Below are positions 5,265-5,302 of a stretch of DNA of 5,302 nucleotides, one piece after another (position 1 is the stretch's first letter; every line of letters begins with the position of its first letter). The position numbers and the translations under genes were made by a program. This DNA is from an uncultured Mucilaginibacter sp. (GTDB lineage: Bacteria > Bacteroidota > Bacteroidia > Sphingobacteriales > Sphingobacteriaceae), in NCBI GenBank assembly GCA_946479225.1, contig CAMLFI010000216.1, positions 1 through 5,302 of the forward strand. The letters are read 5' to 3'. Below the pieces are notes generated by a model. It saw nothing but the letters and a program-made list of their open reading frames with translations. It was not told where the DNA came from and ran no database searches.

Positions 5265-5302
5265 TAATAGTCTTCTTTTAAGCTCATTTTTTTCTTAGCC
5301 GC
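5240..5302 (-). CDS. Possible 3' end of a leftward gene entering from the right edge
   Basis: One leftward frame is open from the window edge for 20 codons to a TGA at 5240-5242, reading AAKKKMSLKEDYYLTKRVFN; the other two leftward frames close almost at once. An internal ATG at 5285-5287 could also start a 15-residue peptide. The residue mix is protein-like, but 20 codons are too few to exclude chance. If real, it ends 51 bp before the peroxidase gene and might share a transcript with it, and the candidate peroxidase promoter would then overlap its coding end. No family is recognised. Confidence 0.22.
   Translation of the reverse strand, partial: AAKKKMSLKEDYYLTKRVFN

Overview
The window looks like an ordinary chromosomal segment of a member of the Bacteroidota, most plausibly Sphingobacteriaceae (Mucilaginibacter/Pedobacter type). 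This is inferred from three things. Base composition is moderate and A/T-leaning, with A/T-rich spacers. Most genes lack Shine-Dalgarno sequences, and some upstream sequences resemble the Bacteroidota TTTG...TAnnTTTG promoter. The lipid-transport genes come in the order permease-ATPase-MCE protein with no mlaC or mlaB beside them. No mobile element, CRISPR array, tRNA or rRNA is visible.

Layout. A leftward pair occupies 1-1290: a TIP30/HTATIP2-like NAD(P)-binding protein (634-1290), followed by an ABC-F ATPase whose GTG start overlaps its stop codon and which runs off the left edge. An 82-bp divergent spacer (1291-1372) carries a 14-bp perfect palindrome and separates this pair from a rightward pirin-family bicupin gene (1373-2083). 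After a 90-bp gap comes a tightly packed rightward operon, mlaE-mlaF-mlaD (2174-4621), with a 1-nt gap and then a 4-nt ATGA overlap. It ends at a strong bidirectional hairpin terminator (about 4629-4661) shared with a convergent, leftward gene for an exported glutathione-peroxidase-family thiol peroxidase (4679-5188). The last 114 bp hold the upstream region of that gene, with two TTAGTCAA direct repeats 20 bp apart, and perhaps the 3' end of another leftward gene.

Function. The three mla-like genes together encode an inner-membrane ABC importer/exporter-type complex with an MCE lipid-carrier subunit, expected to move phospholipids between the inner and outer membranes. The pirin, TIP30-like and peroxidase genes are all plausibly redox-related, but nothing in the sequence shows that they act together. 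The ABC-F protein is expected to be a soluble ribosome-associated ATPase, not a transporter. I found no convincing new system here. The items most worth a second look are the palindrome between the divergent genes, the paired repeats upstream of the peroxidase gene, and the 66-residue Lys/Ala tail on MlaD.
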